The notes: a model not told the origin generated them from the sequence alone. A stretch of 64,000 nucleotides of DNA from Elusimicrobium simillimum (GCF_049639735.1 NZ_JBEVVA010000003.1:1736001-1800000), one strand, 5' to 3'. Positions 1-9,547 are shown, counted from the first letter of the stretch. Numbers and translations are program-made.

Positions 1-278
1 TCCAGACGGGCCCATAAAAGTACGCTTACAATTAACGCTATTATTATAAGTATGCCGCCCATAGTCGGCGTACCGTGCTTGCTAAGGTGCGACGCCGGGC
101 CACAGTCACGCTGCAACTGCTGTATTTTATAACTTGAAAGTTTGCGTATAACGGCTGGGCCTATTACCAATATTATAAGCAGCGCGGTAATAATAGCGCC
201 GCCCGCCCTAAAAGTGATGTAACTAAATACGTTAAAAAAGCTTATATCGTGTTTTAAAAAAGACAAATAGTAAAGCAT
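1..278 (-). CDS. mraY: Phospho-N-acetylmuramoyl-pentapeptide transferase MraY, N-terminal part (runs off the window)
   Basis: MraY makes lipid I by moving phospho-MurNAc-pentapeptide from UDP to undecaprenyl phosphate in the inner membrane. Reading the minus strand from an ATG at 278 gives a hydrophobic N-terminus followed by the family motif SHLSKHGTPTMGG and the next membrane segment. The frame is open to base 1, so about 92 residues are visible and the catalytic aspartates lie outside. An AAGGAG ribosome-binding site at about 285-290 supports the start. It lies 16 bp after murF, so it is probably cotranscribed with it. The murF-mraY order is the normal dcw order. Confidence 0.93.
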   Translation of the reverse strand, partial: MLYYLSFLKHDISFFNVFSYITFRAGGAIITALLIILVIGPAVIRKLSSYKIQQLQRDCGPASHLSKHGTPTMGGILIIIALIVSVLLWARL

Positions 279-294
279 TTAAGGCTCCTTAGGG

Positions 295-1653
295 TTATTT
301 AACAATTTCATTAAAAATATTTTCGTAATTCATTGAGCGGGACGCTTTTATAAGGCAAGTGCCTTTAACAGTTTTCAACAGTTTTTTAAGGTCTTTAATC
401 CAGCCTTTATATTCTAAAGAATATTTTACCTTTATATTAGCGTTTTTTGCTTGTAAAGCTTTACTGGCGGCCTCCATTTCCGGGCCGGAAAGGAAAGCAT
501 AGTCAATATGGCTGCCCGTAAGCGCCTTGGCCAGCTGGCCGTGGTAACGCTTGGACGCTTTGCCAAGTTCTTTCATATCACCCAGCACGGCAATTTTGGG
601 GCCTTTGTGTTCTTTGCCCAACAATGTTATGGCGTTTTTCATGGAAGCGGGGTTGGCGTTGTAACAGTCTAAAATAAAGTTGACGCCGTTCTTTTCCACA
701 TGCTGCATACGCATGGGCATAGGCTCGTAATTCATAAGACCGCGCTCTATATTGTCTTTGTACAGCCCCAGTGCAATGGCCCCGGCAGCGGCGGCGGCGG
801 CGTTAAGTTTATTGTGTTTTTCTAAATTTAAATCGAATGAAAATGTTTCACCTTTGTAGGTAAATTCAAAATTCTTTTTATTTTTTATCAAAATATCCGC
901 GCCGCTTTTAAAACCGAATGTTATCGTTTTGCCTTTGTAGTCTGTTTTTAGCTTCCTGAGCATAAGATCGTCAGAGTTATACACCAAAATACCGCCGTGG
1001 TTCAGGCCTTGTATAATTTCCGTCTTAGTTTCGTAAACCGTGTTTATATCTTTAAAAAATTCCAGGTGGGCGGCGGCGATATTTGTGATAATACCCACGT
1101 CAGGCATAGCGGGTGTTACAATCTCAAGTATGTCGCCCTTTTTAGACGCGCCCAGCTCAAACACGCCGTATTTATCTTTAGCGTCAATTTCTAAAAGTGA
1201 AAATGGCAAACCAAATTGGTTGTTAAGGTTGCCCATATTGGCACGTGTGACGCCAGCTGTTTTACATATGGAAAGCAACATTTGTTTAGTGGTGCTTTTA
1301 CCGTTGGAACCTGTTATGGCGGCCAAACGTAAATCAAACTGCTTTCTATGATACCCCGCAAGCGTTTGTAAGGCAAGCAAAGTGTCTTCCACTTCAATAA
1401 AAGCCGCTTTTTTAAGTTTAAGGCCCTTGCTTGCGCCGTGGCGGGCCACTACTAAAGTTATGCCTTTATCAATAGCGTTTTGTATAAAATCGTGCCCGTC
1501 AAAACTTACGCCTTTAAGCGCCCAGAAAATGTCGCCTTTTTTAAGCACGCGGGTATCAGTAACAAAGCTGTCAAATTTAAGCGCCGGGTCGCCCTGCACT
1601 ATAATGCCCTGAGTAATTTTGCTAAATTTTTCTAATGTCAAATTAAGATGCAT
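295..1653 (-). CDS. murF: UDP-N-acetylmuramoyl-tripeptide--D-alanyl-D-alanine ligase MurF
   Basis: MurF is the cytoplasmic Mur ligase that adds D-Ala-D-Ala to the UDP-MurNAc-tripeptide, completing the pentapeptide precursor. The 452-residue product has the usual family length. Its N-terminal domain is followed by the ATP-binding loop GSNGKSTTK near residues 115-123, with Ser where many homologues have Thr. The Mur central-domain signature ITNIAAAHLEFF and the C-terminal motif LDCYNANPASM, the MurF-type site, are also present. It starts 12 bp after ftsI ends. In most bacteria murE lies between ftsI and murF. Here it is missing, so the meso-DAP or Lys ligase must be encoded elsewhere. Confidence 0.95.
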   Translation of the reverse strand: MHLNLTLEKFSKITQGIIVQGDPALKFDSFVTDTRVLKKGDIFWALKGVSFDGHDFIQNAIDKGITLVVARHGASKGLKLKKAAFIEVEDTLLALQTLAGYHRKQFDLRLAAITGSNGKSTTKQMLLSICKTAGVTRANMGNLNNQFGLPFSLLEIDAKDKYGVFELGASKKGDILEIVTPAMPDVGIITNIAAAHLEFFKDINTVYETKTEIIQGLNHGGILVYNSDDLMLRKLKTDYKGKTITFGFKSGADILIKNKKNFEFTYKGETFSFDLNLEKHNKLNAAAAAAGAIALGLYKDNIERGLMNYEPMPMRMQHVEKNGVNFILDCYNANPASMKNAITLLGKEHKGPKIAVLGDMKELGKASKRYHGQLAKALTGSHIDYAFLSGPEMEAASKALQAKNANIKVKYSLEYKGWIKDLKKLLKTVKGTCLIKASRSMNYENIFNEIVK

Positions 1654-1665
1654 AAAATAAACTCC

Positions 1666-3351
1666 TTAAATCTTGTGTACATCATCTGGCTCTACCGCGT
1701 ATATGGAAAGCAGTTTTGACGCTATTTCCGCAAACGCCGGCGCCGCGCTTTGTCCGCCGAATATCGGCTTAGCCGGCTGGTCCAGCACAAAAAGTATTGT
1801 AAACACAGGCCTGCTTGCCGGTACAAAACCGCAGAAAGACACTATATGGCTGCCCTTGGCGTAACCGCCGTGCTCGTCTAACTTCTCGGCCGTGCCTGTC
1901 TTGCCCGCCACGCTAAAGCCATCTATCTGCGCCCTTTTAGCGGTGCCTTTGGTAACTACGTTTCTTAAAACCATGTTCATGTCTTTAGTTGTCTCGGGCT
2001 TTAAAACTTTTCTTATTTTATTAGGTTTAGCTTTATAAACAACTTTACCGTTTTGCGCCGTAATGCGGCTGATAATATGCGGCTGCATAAGGTGCCCGCC
2101 GTTGGCAATAGCGCTGTAGGCGGAAATCAGCTGTATGCCGGTAAGTGAAACGCCATACCCGTAACCCGCGCTGGCGGTGTCAACTTTAGTCCATTTATTA
2201 AACGGGCGCACATTACCCCTGGCCTCGCCCTGAAAGCCGATATCTGTCTTAGTGCCAAAGCCAAATGACTTTATGTAATAGAAAAAGTCTTTCGCGCCCA
2301 AATCAACAGCCAGCCTGGCAGTGCCTCTGTTAGAAGATACTTCCATAATTTCACTAAGCCCCAGCTGCTTGCCCTGCGCTACTCTGGCGTCGCGCACGTA
2401 AAAACCGGGGGTAACCATCCATCTGGCGTCTTCCTCAAAATTATATTTATCTTTTATATTAGCTATGCCGGAATCTAACGCGGCGGCCGCAGTAACGGCT
2501 TTAAAGGTGGAGCCTGGCTCGTACGTAAACTGAAAGGGCATTGACTGCCCGTCTTTAACCGGGTAAGAGGCGGCGGCTATAATATTGCCTGTGTTAGGGT
2601 CCTGCACTATGGCCATGCCGCGCTGGGCGTCGTTTGCTATTACGTATTTTTTTAAAATATCTTCCACATAATACTGCGCCAGGCTGTCTATGGTTAAGTA
2701 TACGTCAGAAATTTTTTCTTCTTCCTTCATGGCGCGTTCGTAGATAATCTGCCCTCTGCGCGCGCGCATAGCGCGCTTACTGCCTATATCTTGGCTAAGC
2801 TCTTTATTAAACAACTGCTCTATGCCGGAAAGGCCTAAGTTTTTTGAATTGGCCGCGCCTATAAGGTCTATAGCCATTTGGTCATAGGGGTGTATGCGTT
2901 CGTACTCGGGGCTTAACTCAATCCCCGCCAGTTTATGTTTTTTAATTTCTTCTAAAAGTTTGGAGTATACTTCAGGCTTAATCTTTTTTTGTACGTAGAA
3001 AAAGTTGTCTTTTGTTTTCCACTTATTTAATATTTCCGCCTTGGGAATGCCGAGCGTTGCCGATAGTACGGCCACGGCTTTGTCTTTATCGTTAACATAT
3101 TTTTTAAGCACGGCGCAGGAGTGTGTACGCAAGCTTTCCGCCATAATACTGCCGTTTACGTCTAAGATGTTGCCTCTTATGCGGTCTTCCGCCAGGTAAG
3201 CGTAAATAGAACGTTCTGTGCGCGCGCTAAATTCCTCATGCTTAAATGTCTGCAAATAAACCAGCCTGACAGAAATAAACACCACGGGCAGCAAACATAA
3301 CAGCCCGCATATTTTTAACCTGGTTTTAGTATTGTAATTAAAATTGTCCAC
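1666..3351 (-). CDS. ftsI: Division-specific transpeptidase FtsI / penicillin-binding protein 2-3 class
   Basis: This class B penicillin-binding protein cross-links septal peptidoglycan. The 561-residue protein has a short cytoplasmic tail and one membrane anchor at about residues 12-33, then the PBP dimerisation domain. The transpeptidase domain has the catalytic STFK (281-284), SSN (339-341) and KTGT (484-487) motifs, all intact. It overlaps ftsL by one base and is followed by murF, the dcw arrangement that identifies it as FtsI rather than the elongation PBP. No C-terminal PASTA repeats are seen. Confidence 0.94.
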   Translation of the reverse strand: MDNFNYNTKTRLKICGLLCLLPVVFISVRLVYLQTFKHEEFSARTERSIYAYLAEDRIRGNILDVNGSIMAESLRTHSCAVLKKYVNDKDKAVAVLSATLGIPKAEILNKWKTKDNFFYVQKKIKPEVYSKLLEEIKKHKLAGIELSPEYERIHPYDQMAIDLIGAANSKNLGLSGIEQLFNKELSQDIGSKRAMRARRGQIIYERAMKEEEKISDVYLTIDSLAQYYVEDILKKYVIANDAQRGMAIVQDPNTGNIIAAASYPVKDGQSMPFQFTYEPGSTFKAVTAAAALDSGIANIKDKYNFEEDARWMVTPGFYVRDARVAQGKQLGLSEIMEVSSNRGTARLAVDLGAKDFFYYIKSFGFGTKTDIGFQGEARGNVRPFNKWTKVDTASAGYGYGVSLTGIQLISAYSAIANGGHLMQPHIISRITAQNGKVVYKAKPNKIRKVLKPETTKDMNMVLRNVVTKGTAKRAQIDGFSVAGKTGTAEKLDEHGGYAKGSHIVSFCGFVPASRPVFTILFVLDQPAKPIFGGQSAAPAFAEIASKLLSIYAVEPDDVHKI

Positions 3352-3602
3352 TATTTAACCACCACAACGTTTTTTAAAGGGGTAAGGCGCATGTCCAGCT
3401 TTTCCTCGGCGTTTTTATTAATAATGGCGGGCGAGTTAAGCGCATTTATTTGAAAGCGCAAATACTGGTTGCGTGATTCTTTTAAAGAAACCGCACTTTC
3501 TATTTTGGCTACTTCTATGCCTATCCTGCGCTCCTCAACACGCTGGAACGCCAGTATCAGGCAAAACACCGCCGTTACAAAAAGCCAAAAAAATGTTTTC
3601 AT
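3351..3602 (-). CDS. ftsL: FtsL-like small bitopic division protein
   Basis: This is an 83-residue protein with a single N-terminal membrane segment (about residues 3-19) and a following heptad-like stretch, SAVSLKESRNQYLRFQINAL, that could form a short coiled coil. FtsL sequences are poorly conserved, so the call rests on size, topology and position. It sits between rsmH and ftsI with one-base overlaps on both sides, which is where ftsL lies in dcw clusters. FtsL joins FtsB and FtsQ to activate FtsWI. Its function here is inferred from context. Confidence 0.75.
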   Translation of the reverse strand: MKTFFWLFVTAVFCLILAFQRVEERRIGIEVAKIESAVSLKESRNQYLRFQINALNSPAIINKNAEEKLDMRLTPLKNVVVVK

Positions 3603-4483
3603 TAAAGTTTCTCTACTATACGCAGTTTGGCGCTTCTGCTTCTGGGGTTGTTTTTTATCTCGTCCCAGGTGGGCTCTATTACTTTTTTATTAACCAGTTT
3701 TATGCTGCCCTCAGCCGCCAAAGATTTAAAAATATTTTTTACTATTCTGTCTTCTAAAGAATGAAATGTTATCACCGCCGCTCTACCGCCATTTACAAGG
3801 CAGCCAGGCAGCATTTTGGCCCCGCGCTCCACTGTGCCCAGCTCGTCATTTACTTCTATTCTTAAGGCTTGAAATATTTTTGTGGCCGGGTGCGTTTTGC
3901 CGCGCCTTGGCGACACAGACTCTACCACCTTTGCCAGCTGGGCGGTTGTGGCGATTTCGCCGTTTCTTCTGGCTCTAAAAATTTCCACCGCTATTCTGGC
4001 GGCCAGCGGTTCCTCGCCGTAACCCGCAAATATTTTTTCTAACTCTTCTACCGGGTACGTATTAACCACTTCTTTAGCGGTTAACTGTGCCAGCGGATTA
4101 AAACGCATATCAAGCGGGCCGTCAGCCATAAAGCTGAACCCGCGCCCGCCGTCGTCCAATTGATATGAACTTAACCCTAAATCTAAAAGTATGCCGTCAG
4201 CGCCGGATATGCCAAGACTGTTCATTACTTCACGCATGTCCTCATAACTTTTATTAAAAGCTTGCAGCCTGCCGTCCGCTACACGCTCCGTAGCCATTTT
4301 TATGGCCGCGGCGTCTTTATCAAAACCTAAAATTTTAGCGCCGGGGCCAAGACGCTGTAAAAAATATTTTGCGTGCCCGCCAAGGCCCAGCGTACCGTCC
4401 ACGTAAACACCGTCAGGTTTGGTAAGCAGATGCTCGACTATTTCAGCCGCCATTACGGGGATATGTGTCCAATTATCAGCCAT
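3602..4483 (-). CDS. rsmH: 16S rRNA (cytosine-1402-N4)-methyltransferase RsmH (MraW)
   Basis: RsmH N4-methylates C1402 of 16S rRNA in the ribosomal P site, using SAM. The 293-residue product has the family N-terminus WTHIPVMAAEIVEHL, the SAM loop YVDGTLGLGGHAKYFL, the GILLDLGLSSYQLDDGGRGFSF block and the C-terminal FHSLEDRIVKNIF motif. Length is normal. It overlaps the upstream peptidase-like gene by 8 bp and ftsL by one base. In many genomes mraZ precedes it; here a peptidase-like gene takes that place. Confidence 0.96.
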   Translation of the reverse strand: MADNWTHIPVMAAEIVEHLLTKPDGVYVDGTLGLGGHAKYFLQRLGPGAKILGFDKDAAAIKMATERVADGRLQAFNKSYEDMREVMNSLGISGADGILLDLGLSSYQLDDGGRGFSFMADGPLDMRFNPLAQLTAKEVVNTYPVEELEKIFAGYGEEPLAARIAVEIFRARRNGEIATTAQLAKVVESVSPRRGKTHPATKIFQALRIEVNDELGTVERGAKMLPGCLVNGGRAAVITFHSLEDRIVKNIFKSLAAEGSIKLVNKKVIEPTWDEIKNNPRSRSAKLRIVEKL

Positions 4484-5669
4484 TTATACCCCTTTGCGGT
4501 CTTGCGGGGGCGCCGCGTGTTTGTGGCGGCACGCCAAAATCAGCCGTTTGTTCTGTTTTTTGCAAATCATGCAGCCACACGTTTTCTAATACCGAGAACC
4601 TGGTAAACGGCAGCCCGTAAGCGCGGTATAAAGCCTGATATTCTGGCATATCACTTTTAATATTAACGCAAAATTTATAAAAGTCGTCACGTGTTCTCAT
4701 ATTCATCATGTATTTAACAATACTGTAGGATTGCGAGTACCACATTTCAGCCTGCTCGCTTGTAAAATTCTCAAGTGAGGTAATTTTTACAAAATCCTCA
4801 AACGCCATGTACTGGCCCTTTTTAAATTTAGCCACAGACCTTTTAACCCACTCAGGTTCCCCGTGCGCGGTGTGCGACTGCATATAAACGGCCATGCCCT
4901 CAGACAGCCACAGCGGCGCCTGGCCCGGCAAGAAAAACCCGTCAAAATATAAATGCGTAAGCTCGTGCACTGAAAGCGGGTAAAAGCCGTCGTTTTCAAC
5001 TACATAAAGAGTGTCGCGCTCAATATCAGCCGCCGCGCCGGACCATGGCGGGCGCTGCGTAAAACTGCTGTAACTTTCCTGGTTACTAAACATCATTAAA
5101 AGTATTTTGCTGGGTTTTACCACCATGGTAAAAGGCAAAAGGTCCAGCATAAGATTGCCATGTATTTTATTTAACAGCGCGGCCATTTTGGGTGACAGTT
5201 CTTTCTTCTCACGGTACACCATAAAATTGTACGTTTCTTTAGTGGTAAAGCCCGATGGCGGGCCTATCCACTTAATTTTATTGGTAAACTTTTTCTGCTC
5301 AAACACAGGCGGCACACCGCTAGTGCTAAACTCAGGGTTTTTAGCCAGCGAGGCGTACTTTTCCAGCCCCGTTATACGGTCTTTAATATCAGTAGTTTGG
5401 GCTGTGTACTCTTCAGGCGTAAGGCTTATTTTAGTATGCGGCAGCGCTTCTTGTATAGATTCTTCGGCCGCGCTCTTGGCTATGCCAAAAACCTGGTGTA
5501 CGGTGTCATGGTCAATGACCTCGGGTTCTTTCTCGGGCTCCGGCGGCAGCATGAGCACGCGCCTTACGGCTACGTTTAAAGGTATATCAAAATAATGCAG
5601 CACCGGCGGCACTATAAGCAGTGCCGCTAAAAACCAAAAGATTATTTGCAGTTTTTTAACGATGTCCAT
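4476..5669 (-). CDS. Membrane-anchored gluzincin-type metallopeptidase-like protein (peptidase MA-like)
   Basis: The 397-residue protein begins with one hydrophobic segment (about residues 8-25) and then appears to face the periplasm. It contains a zinc-peptidase signature, HELTH at 235-239, followed by LSEGMAVYM in which E257 would be the third zinc ligand, as in gluzincins and the peptidase MA-like family. The C-terminal tail is rich in Pro, Arg and Gly. It overlaps rsmG by 14 bp upstream and rsmH by 8 bp downstream. Its place inside the division and cell-wall operon suggests an envelope role, but the substrate is unknown. Confidence 0.72.
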   Translation of the reverse strand: MDIVKKLQIIFWFLAALLIVPPVLHYFDIPLNVAVRRVLMLPPEPEKEPEVIDHDTVHQVFGIAKSAAEESIQEALPHTKISLTPEEYTAQTTDIKDRITGLEKYASLAKNPEFSTSGVPPVFEQKKFTNKIKWIGPPSGFTTKETYNFMVYREKKELSPKMAALLNKIHGNLMLDLLPFTMVVKPSKILLMMFSNQESYSSFTQRPPWSGAAADIERDTLYVVENDGFYPLSVHELTHLYFDGFFLPGQAPLWLSEGMAVYMQSHTAHGEPEWVKRSVAKFKKGQYMAFEDFVKITSLENFTSEQAEMWYSQSYSIVKYMMNMRTRDDFYKFCVNIKSDMPEYQALYRAYGLPFTRFSVLENVWLHDLQKTEQTADFGVPPQTRGAPARPQRGING

Positions 5670-6264
5670 GTATCACAATTAAACTTCTTTCTCTTTGGTC
5701 CGCCGGCAATGTATATTTTACAGCTTTGCCGCCGTAACCCTCGCCCGCTTCAGCGTCAGACTGAAAGGGTATAAAATAGCCGTCTTCCTTAACATAACCC
5801 AGGCAAATGTCTAAAATATCTTCCAACTTGCCCATAGCGCGCTCAAGCACAAAGTCATACTTTTCATGTTCGCCTTGTCCAGCGCGTATATTTAAAATAG
5901 TAACATTTTTAATGCCAAGTTTTAATACAACCCACTGCATAAATTTGCAACGCTTTTCCAGGCTTTCCACAAGCGTAACTTGCGCGTTTGGTAAAGCCAC
6001 GGCAACGCTTATACCTATAAAGCCCGCACCGCTGCCAAGGTCCGCTATGGTTTTGGCTTCCCCGCCCATAGATTTTATAAGGGCGGCGGCCTGCAAGCCG
6101 TCGGCAATATGACGGCCCCAAAGCTCGGTTTTGCTATCCACGCTGGTCAGGTTCATGTCGTCTTTTTTTTGCCAGACGGCGTCTACATAGCCCTCAAGAG
6201 TGGTCATTTGCTCTGTGGTTAAGTTCAGGTTAAGGAAGTTTATAAAATCATTTATTTTTTGCAC
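5656..6264 (-). CDS. rsmG: 16S rRNA (guanine-527-N7)-methyltransferase RsmG (GidB)
   Basis: RsmG methylates G527 of 16S rRNA with SAM. The 202-residue protein carries the SAM-binding motif IADLGSGAGFIGISVAVALP and the family block LTSVDSKTELWGRHIADGLQ. The start at 6264 is a GTG (MQKINDF...) that overlaps the end of mnmG by 17 bp. Such overlap fits translational coupling to mnmG, its usual partner near the replication-origin gene block. Confidence 0.93.
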   Translation of the reverse strand: MQKINDFINFLNLNLTTEQMTTLEGYVDAVWQKKDDMNLTSVDSKTELWGRHIADGLQAAALIKSMGGEAKTIADLGSGAGFIGISVAVALPNAQVTLVESLEKRCKFMQWVVLKLGIKNVTILNIRAGQGEHEKYDFVLERAMGKLEDILDICLGYVKEDGYFIPFQSDAEAGEGYGGKAVKYTLPADQRERSLIVIHGHR

Positions 6265-8020
6265 TGTTTTCTGTCCTGTATCTTTCTATATGCACGGCTA
6301 AAAGCTGTACATCGGCCGGCGTAATGCCCGGTATTCTGGCGGCCTGGCCAAGCGTTTTTGGCATAACTTTTTTAAGCTTTTGGCTGGATTCTATTAAAAT
6401 GCCTTTTACTGCGGACGGGTCGAAGCCGTCAGGTATAACAATGTTGTCTGCCTGCGCCAGCTTTTCGGCGTCTTTCTTAAAGCGGTCATAATAGCCGCTG
6501 TACATTTTGTCAACTTCCGCGGTTCTGCGCGCGCTTGCCGCGCGCCACGGGGCAATATCTAAATCAGGCGTAGCGGCGTTAATATCTTTCTGGAAAACCG
6601 CCACCATGCTTTTGTAGTTTTCAAAAGCGGTTTTATAATGCGCCGGCACGCTACCCACTTCCAGCCCAATATCCGTAAGCCTAAGGTCGGCATTGTCTGT
6701 ACGCAGCATTATGCGGTATTCTGCGCGGCTGGTAAACATGCGGTATGGCTCGTTAACGCCTTTGTTAACAAGGTCGTCAATCATTACGCCTATATAGGCC
6801 TGGTCGCGCCTGAGTATAAAAGGCTCCGCCCCGCGTATTTTAAGCACGGCGTTTACGCCGGCCACTAAACCTTGCGCGCCGGCTTCTTCATAACCTGTTG
6901 TGCCGTTAATTTGGCCTGCGTGGTAAAGGCCCGGCAGTTTTTTAACTTCCATAGTGGGGTAAAGTTCCATAGGGTCAACAAAATCATATTCTATGGCGTA
7001 CCCCGGTCGGGTGAGAGAAGCGCGTTCCAGGCCGGGTATAGACAACAGCAATTCACGCTGAACATCCTCAGGCATACTGGTAGACAGGCCTTGTATGTAA
7101 TATTCTTTTGTATTAAAGCCCTCAGGCTCTAGGAAAATGGGGTGAGACTCGGCCGTGTTAAACTTAACAATTTTGTCTTCCACAGACGGGCAATAGCGGG
7201 GCCCCAGCGCCTTAATTTGGCCAGAGTACAAGGCGGAGCGGGACATATTTTCTTCTAAAATTTTATGCGTGGCCGCCGTTGTCCTGGTAATATAACATGA
7301 CATAAAATGACGTGTGAACGGAACTGTAAAAACTGACATAGACTCAAACGGGTTATCGGACGGCTGCTCTCTAAACGGCGTAAAATCTACATTTTTAGCG
7401 TTAATACGCATTGGCGTGCCCGTCTTAAAACGTAATACGTTTAGGCCAAGGCTGTTAAGGCTGGCGGTAAGGTAATTACTGGGCGCGTCGCCGTATCTGC
7501 CGCCCTGCATGGTGGTGCCGCCTATATGTATAACCCCGCCTAAAAATGTGCCTGTTGTAAGCACAACAGCTTTGCCGTTATAGGCCGTACCGCGCACCGT
7601 GCTTACGCCTTTAAGCACTGCGCCATCAATTAAAAGTTCTTTTACTTCGTCTTGCATTAGTTCTAAATTATCCTGTGATTCTAAAAGTTCTTTGTAGGTA
7701 AACTGGTAGATTTTTTTGTCACACTGTACGCGCGGGGAGTGCACCGCCGGGCCTTTACCCGTGTTAAGCATATGGTAATGCAATGCGCTGATATCGGCCA
7801 CGCGGCCCATAGCGCCGCCAAGCGCGTCAATCTCACGCACAATTTGCCCTTTGGCAAGGCCGCCTATGGACGGGTTGCACGACATTTGCGCTATAGTATC
7901 TAAATTTTGCGTGATTAATAAAGTGCGTGCGCCAAGCCGCGCCGAAGCTAACGCGGCCTCACAGCCCGCGTGCCCGCCGCCTACTACTATAACGTCGTAA
8001 TTTTCTTTATGTGTGTACAT
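6248..8020 (-). CDS. mnmG: tRNA uridine-5-carboxymethylaminomethyl modification enzyme MnmG (GidA)
   Basis: MnmG is the FAD enzyme that, with MnmE, installs (carboxymethyl)aminomethyl groups on U34 of several tRNAs. The 590-residue product has the N-terminal dinucleotide fold VVGGGHAGCEAALASARLG, the MSCNPSIGGLAKG block with its conserved Cys, and the RPGYAIEYDF and GTTGYEEAGAQGL signatures. At 590 residues it is shorter than long versions (about 630) but the domain order is intact. Its partner mnmE lies just upstream, separated by 176 bp. Confidence 0.96.
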   Translation of the reverse strand: MYTHKENYDVIVVGGGHAGCEAALASARLGARTLLITQNLDTIAQMSCNPSIGGLAKGQIVREIDALGGAMGRVADISALHYHMLNTGKGPAVHSPRVQCDKKIYQFTYKELLESQDNLELMQDEVKELLIDGAVLKGVSTVRGTAYNGKAVVLTTGTFLGGVIHIGGTTMQGGRYGDAPSNYLTASLNSLGLNVLRFKTGTPMRINAKNVDFTPFREQPSDNPFESMSVFTVPFTRHFMSCYITRTTAATHKILEENMSRSALYSGQIKALGPRYCPSVEDKIVKFNTAESHPIFLEPEGFNTKEYYIQGLSTSMPEDVQRELLLSIPGLERASLTRPGYAIEYDFVDPMELYPTMEVKKLPGLYHAGQINGTTGYEEAGAQGLVAGVNAVLKIRGAEPFILRRDQAYIGVMIDDLVNKGVNEPYRMFTSRAEYRIMLRTDNADLRLTDIGLEVGSVPAHYKTAFENYKSMVAVFQKDINAATPDLDIAPWRAASARRTAEVDKMYSGYYDRFKKDAEKLAQADNIVIPDGFDPSAVKGILIESSQKLKKVMPKTLGQAARIPGITPADVQLLAVHIERYRTENSAKNK

Positions 8021-8099
8021 TTTTAAATTCTTTCCGCTGTCTTTTTACTATCCGCCAAGCTTTTAGTGTTGCCCATTAACATAAGAGAGTTAGGTTTTG

Positions 8100-8180
8100 C
8101 TGTACGGCGCATGCTTGTGTACATTTTGCGTACTTTCCCCCTCACCCTTGCCCTCTCCCCCGGTGGGGCGAGGGAATAAA
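8100..8180. repeat. GC-rich intergenic hairpin repeat between mnmE and mnmG
   Basis: The gap between mnmE and mnmG holds CCCTCACCCTTGCCCTCTCC followed by CCGGTGGGGCGAGGG, so the two halves can fold on each other. A shorter relative (CTCCTCTCCCC-TAA-GAGGGAGAGG) follows the methyltransferase gene at about 59625. Such hairpins are common dispersed intergenic elements. Upstream of it the sequence has three GTAC/CGTAC words (about 8100-8135) of unknown meaning. Confidence 0.5.
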
Positions 8181-8196
8181 AGTTGAAATACAGCTA

Positions 8197-9546
8197 TTAC
8201 TTGCCTACGCAAAATTTGGAAAAAATTATACCTAAAATATCGTCGGCGTAAACCTCGCCTATGATTTCTTTAAGATGAAATAATGCGCGTCTGATATGCT
8301 CGGCCGTAAATTCCATGCCTATGCCGCTGGCAACGGTTTTCAAAGCGTCTTCCATTTCTGTTGCCGTCTTAACCAGCATGTCATACTGCACAGCTGAGGT
8401 TATGATATTGGAGTTTAAATCCACATGCCCCATATCAACGGCGTTTACAATTGCTTGTTTAAGTTCTTCTATACCGTCACCGTTTGTGGAGGAAACTTTT
8501 ACCGTGTCATACTCGCCAAGCAGTTTTGGCTCGTGAAAGGCTATATCTGTTTTATTACAGGCTAAAATTATTTTTTTACCAAGAGTATTAATGCTGTCCC
8601 AAAATTTAATTTCATCGGGATTGGTGCGAACGGACGAGTCTATGGTAAAAATAATAATATCCGCTTTTTTAGCCGCCAAGAGGCTGCGCTCCATGCCCTG
8701 TTTTTCCGCCGCGTCAAGCGTGTGGGCGCGTATGCCCGCCGTATCGGTTAAAATTATTTTGTGGCCTTTGTAATCAAAAGCGTCCTCAATAGTGTCGCGC
8801 GTGGTGCCGCTTACTTCAGACACTATCGCCCTATCGTAGCCCAGTATAGCGTTAAGCAAACTGCTTTTGCCCGCGTTTGGCACGCCAACTATACTTACTT
8901 TTATACCGTCTTTTATAAATTTACCGGTGCGGAAGGTATCGATTAAGTCTTTAACGGAAGTTGTAACCTCGCCCAATATACCGTTTACGTAAGCGGGGTC
9001 AAGAGGGGTCATTTCTTCGTCCACATCGTCAAGGCGCACTTCTATTTGCGCCAGAAGTTCTGAAAGGGAGTTTTTAATGTTTTTAAATTTTTCTGATAAT
9101 TTGCCCTCCATGCTGTGCATGGCGGCGCCGTGGGCCATGGCGTTGTCAGCCGCTATTAAATCGCAAAGGCCTTGAGCCTGGGTAATATCCATTTTACCGT
9201 TAAGAAACGCCCTCATAGTAAACTCGCCGTTTTTTGCCGGGCGTACGCCAAGGGGCTGTAAAATTTCTAAAAGCCTGCCTTTTATATATGGTGAGCCGTG
9301 GCAGGCGATTTCGGCCACGTCCTCACCTGTAAAGCTTTTGGGGCCTTGGAAGAATGTTACAAGCGTTTGGTCCAGCACTGCGCCGCCGTCGTATAGTTTA
9401 AGAAGATAAACACGGTTAGGCTCGGGCGCAAAATCCCGCTTGGCCAAAGTTTTCACCGCAGACCACGCCGCAGGGCCGCTAAGGCGGAGCATAGCGACAG
9501 CCCCGCCCGCACCTGTTGTAACGGCGCAGACAGTATCATTTTCCAT
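8197..9546 (-). CDS. mnmE: tRNA modification GTPase MnmE (TrmE)
   Basis: MnmE is the GTPase partner of MnmG in wobble-uridine modification. The 449-residue protein has the N-terminal formyl-THF-binding domain (TVCAVTTGAGGAVAMLRLSG), a helical domain, and an inserted G domain with GVPNAGKSSLLNA (G1), DTAG (G3) and NKTD (G4). It ends with FCVGK, the conserved C-terminal C-x-GK that takes part in the modification reaction. Length and motifs are normal. Confidence 0.96.
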   Translation of the reverse strand: MENDTVCAVTTGAGGAVAMLRLSGPAAWSAVKTLAKRDFAPEPNRVYLLKLYDGGAVLDQTLVTFFQGPKSFTGEDVAEIACHGSPYIKGRLLEILQPLGVRPAKNGEFTMRAFLNGKMDITQAQGLCDLIAADNAMAHGAAMHSMEGKLSEKFKNIKNSLSELLAQIEVRLDDVDEEMTPLDPAYVNGILGEVTTSVKDLIDTFRTGKFIKDGIKVSIVGVPNAGKSSLLNAILGYDRAIVSEVSGTTRDTIEDAFDYKGHKIILTDTAGIRAHTLDAAEKQGMERSLLAAKKADIIIFTIDSSVRTNPDEIKFWDSINTLGKKIILACNKTDIAFHEPKLLGEYDTVKVSSTNGDGIEELKQAIVNAVDMGHVDLNSNIITSAVQYDMLVKTATEMEDALKTVASGIGMEFTAEHIRRALFHLKEIIGEVYADDILGIIFSKFCVGK

Positions 9547-9547
9547 A

